Shown here: positions 62,285-64,000 of the stretch, one piece after another | Layout: each line of letters starts with the position of its first letter | How positions within the stretch are numbered: position 1 is the stretch's first letter | Origin: Palauibacter sp965207805 | GTDB taxonomy: Bacteria; Gemmatimonadota; Gemmatimonadetes; Palauibacterales; Palauibacteraceae | NCBI GenBank assembly: GCA_965207805.1 | Contig: OZ242312.1 | Span: 62,001 to 126,000 of the forward strand | Length of the DNA stretch: 64,000 nt | Direction of reading: 5' to 3' | Translations under genes and position numbers: made by a program | The notes under the pieces: model-generated | Told to the model about the DNA's origin: nothing | What the model saw: the letters and a program-made list of their open reading frames with translations, nothing else | Databases searched by the model: none

Positions 62285-62974
62285 TTGATCCTCGCGCTGG
62301 ATGTCCCAACTGCTTCAGAGGCGCGGGAGATCGTCGACTCGCTGGCTGATACGGTTTCTTTCTACAAGATCGGCCTGGAGCTCTTCCTTTCCGGGGGGTA
62401 CTTCGAACTGGCCGACTGGCTTCGCTCCAAAGACAAGAAGGTGTTCGCCGACCTCAAACTCTTCGACGTGCCGCAGACCGTCCGCTCCGCCGTCCGACAA
62501 CTCCGGACCCGTGACGTGGATTTCGTCACGGTACATGGCAACGATGCGATCCTCCGTGCCGCCTGCGATGCCGCCGACGGTGATCTCGGAATTCTGGCGG
62601 TGACCGTTCTCACCAGTCTCGACCGTGCGGACATGGAAGACCTCGGCTTTGAAGCCGACATTGGCGCCGTGGTGCTATCGCGAGCCCGTCGGGCCGAGAG
62701 TATCGGGTGTGCCGGCGTCATCAGTTCCGGGCACGAGGCCGCTCGAGTTCGTTCCGCGGTGTCTCGCCGGTTTCGCATCGTCGTCCCCGGCATCCGCGCG
62801 GCGACGGAAGCCGGGACGGATGACCAGAAACGGACCGTGGATGTGGAGACCGCGTTCGAGGCCGGGGCCGACTACATCGTCATGGGACGACCCATCCGAA
62901 ACGCTCCAGACCCCGCACGTGCGGCCGCGGCCGTTCAGGAAAAAATAGCCGCCTGGCTTCATCGGGCCGACTAG
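62285..62974 (+). CDS. pyrF: Orotidine 5'-phosphate decarboxylase
   Basis: This enzyme makes UMP from OMP in pyrimidine synthesis. The 229-residue TIM-barrel protein has LILALDVPTASEA at the start, YKIGLELFLSGG, the catalytic block VFADLKLFDVPQTV (Asp-x-Lys-x2-Asp) and a C-terminal phosphate site YIVMGRPIRNAPDPARAA. The canonical TTG at 62285 lacks a ribosome-binding site. An ATC codon at 62255, ten codons upstream in frame, has a strong GGGAGG at 5-nt spacing and would give an N-terminus ISTTIPATDRLILALDVP, so the real start is open. Confidence 0.9.
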   Translation: MILALDVPTASEAREIVDSLADTVSFYKIGLELFLSGGYFELADWLRSKDKKVFADLKLFDVPQTVRSAVRQLRTRDVDFVTVHGNDAILRAACDAADGDLGILAVTVLTSLDRADMEDLGFEADIGAVVLSRARRAESIGCAGVISSGHEAARVRSAVSRRFRIVVPGIRAATEAGTDDQKRTVDVETAFEAGADYIVMGRPIRNAPDPARAAAAVQEKIAAWLHRAD

Positions 62975-63202
62975 CAGCGCCGCGGCAACACCCGGGGCGG
63001 AAGTGCCATAAATCGTTATGGCGCATTGTGTTATGGCTATTCGTGACGCGCTGGCCCTCCGTGGCCTCGCTGCAGTTTGACGCAACGTTGAGACCCGGTG
63101 GCAATACTCTTTTCTTCACCTCCCGTGAAGCACAGGGCACATTTCCTTCGTATGGGTGTACGTCCACCTGCACCCAGTCTTGCCCACCGGAGCCGTGATG
63201 CA

Positions 63203-64000
63203 ATGATAGAACTTCCCGATGTTGAGCGAATGATCGAGCGCATTGCCGGTTACACGACCGGCAAAACGATCTCCATAATCCGGATCGACGACCCGGATGT
63301 CGCTTCAATTGAGCGCGACATCGTCGAGAATCACCTTGAGAACCACGCCGTAGATTCCGTTGAACGCCACGGTCGCTACGTGGTACTCCGTTTCCGTTCC
63401 GACTACAGCCTCATGTTCGACATGGGGGATGACGGTCTCTTGCGCCTCGAGTCCCAGACCGCCCCGCCGACCGACCGGACGCGGATCCGGTTCCAGTTTG
63501 CGGCCGGCCGAGAACTCCGCTTCTCATCGTCCGGCTCTCAGGGAACGGTCCAGGCCGTGGCCGGAAGCGAATTCAACGAGAAGGGCTCGCTCCAGAGCCT
63601 GGGGGTGGACCCGCTGAGCGACGACCTGACTCTTGCGCGCTTCGAGACGCTGGCGGAGAGGAATGCTCGCTCCACCATCAAGGGCTTTCTCCTGAACCAG
63701 AAAGCGATTGCGGGGATCGGCAACGACTATGCGGATGAAATCTGCTTCCAGGCCGGGGTACGTCCCGACCGTCGAGTCGGCCAACTGGAGCCCGAGCAGC
63801 TCGACCGGCTTCACCGCTACTTGAAGCGGGTTCTGAGGCGGGCCACGCTTCACTGGAGCGCTGCCCACTCCGATCCGGGGTGGCTGATCAACTCACGCTC
63901 GACGGGCGGCTCCTGTCCGCGGTGCCGACATGAGTTGACGTCTGTCCGCGTGACCGGCCGGAAGACCGTGCTCTGCCCGAGGTGTCAGCGAGCCGCTTGA
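63203..64000 (+). CDS. Fpg/Nei-family DNA glycosylase-like protein with altered N-terminus
   Basis: This 265-residue protein has the Fpg/Nei layout: N-terminal beta-sandwich domain, H2TH segment (IKGFLLNQKAIAGIGNDYAD), and a C-terminal zinc finger of C-x2-C-x16-C-x2-C form (CPRCRHELTSV ... VLCPRC). True Fpg begins M-P-E-L-P-E, with Pro2 as the Schiff-base nucleophile. Here the start is MIELPDVE, so Pro2 is Ile while Glu3 is kept, and the Lys of R-R-G-K appears as Arg (ERHGRYVVLRF). Lyase-type chemistry may therefore be lost or changed. A longer frame upstream from 63098 gives an unlikely extension. The stop TGA is the last codon of the window. Confidence 0.8.
   Translation: MIELPDVERMIERIAGYTTGKTISIIRIDDPDVASIERDIVENHLENHAVDSVERHGRYVVLRFRSDYSLMFDMGDDGLLRLESQTAPPTDRTRIRFQFAAGRELRFSSSGSQGTVQAVAGSEFNEKGSLQSLGVDPLSDDLTLARFETLAERNARSTIKGFLLNQKAIAGIGNDYADEICFQAGVRPDRRVGQLEPEQLDRLHRYLKRVLRRATLHWSAAHSDPGWLINSRSTGGSCPRCRHELTSVRVTGRKTVLCPRCQRAA

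Overview
The window is a GC-rich, densely coded bacterial chromosome segment with about 57 protein genes and no rRNA, tRNA, CRISPR array or insertion sequence that I could find. The mix points to Gemmatimonadota or a close relative: a DUF5916 outer-membrane protein, a six-bladed-propeller lipoprotein-like secreted protein, S9 and M16 exported peptidases, a TPR protein tail, a non-classical SdhC, and frequent GTG/TTG starts. This is inference from gene content, not a phylogeny. The parABS locus at the right end suggests that side lies near the chromosome origin.

Layout. 1-9.55 kb: cell-envelope and metabolic genes (TPR tail, DUF5916 protein, secreted propeller, DUF3179 lipoprotein, GlpD, a zinc-type oxidoreductase). 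9.6-17.5 kb: a SUF iron-sulfur operon, sufC-sufB-sufD-Rieske-sufS-sufU, continuing into rsgA, a Nudix hydrolase and an OsmC-family gene. A Fur-box-like palindrome sits at its promoter. 17.5-29.3 kb: M20 peptidase, diaminopropionate ammonia-lyase, VOC protein, exported proteins, S9 and M16 peptidases, isocitrate dehydrogenase. 29.5-37.9 kb, all minus strand: a bacterial ceramide pathway (serine palmitoyltransferase, bCerS-like acyltransferase, CerR-like reductase, PAP2 protein) followed by an ECF sigma/anti-sigma pair, a PDZ protein, a His-rich secreted protein and a Met/His-rich outer-membrane protein. 38-45 kb: flavin disulfide oxidoreductase, fdhD and an NAD-linked formate dehydrogenase. 45-57 kb: a domain-swapped aconitase-family enzyme, outer-membrane proteins, YgfZ, E1-beta and E2 of a 2-oxoacid dehydrogenase, and succinate dehydrogenase. 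57-64 kb: a VapBC-like pair, a Ca2+/Na+ antiporter, bactofilin, M23 peptidase, parB, parA, two parS sites, pyrF and an Fpg-family glycosylase.

The most important observation is that two genes contain an in-frame TGA exactly where the family's catalytic cysteine/selenocysteine sits, each followed by a hairpin suitable as a bacterial SECIS. One is the formate dehydrogenase alpha subunit (TGA 43477-43479), with a hairpin loop and spacing matching E. coli fdhF. The other is the OsmC-family peroxidase-like protein at the end of the SUF operon (TGA 17253-17255). Conventional annotation would split both into two fragments. Together they imply that this organism decodes UGA as selenocysteine, though no sel genes are in the window.

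The second highlight is the compact sphingolipid cluster next to an envelope-type sigma factor. Several start codons are uncertain; alternatives are stated in the entries.
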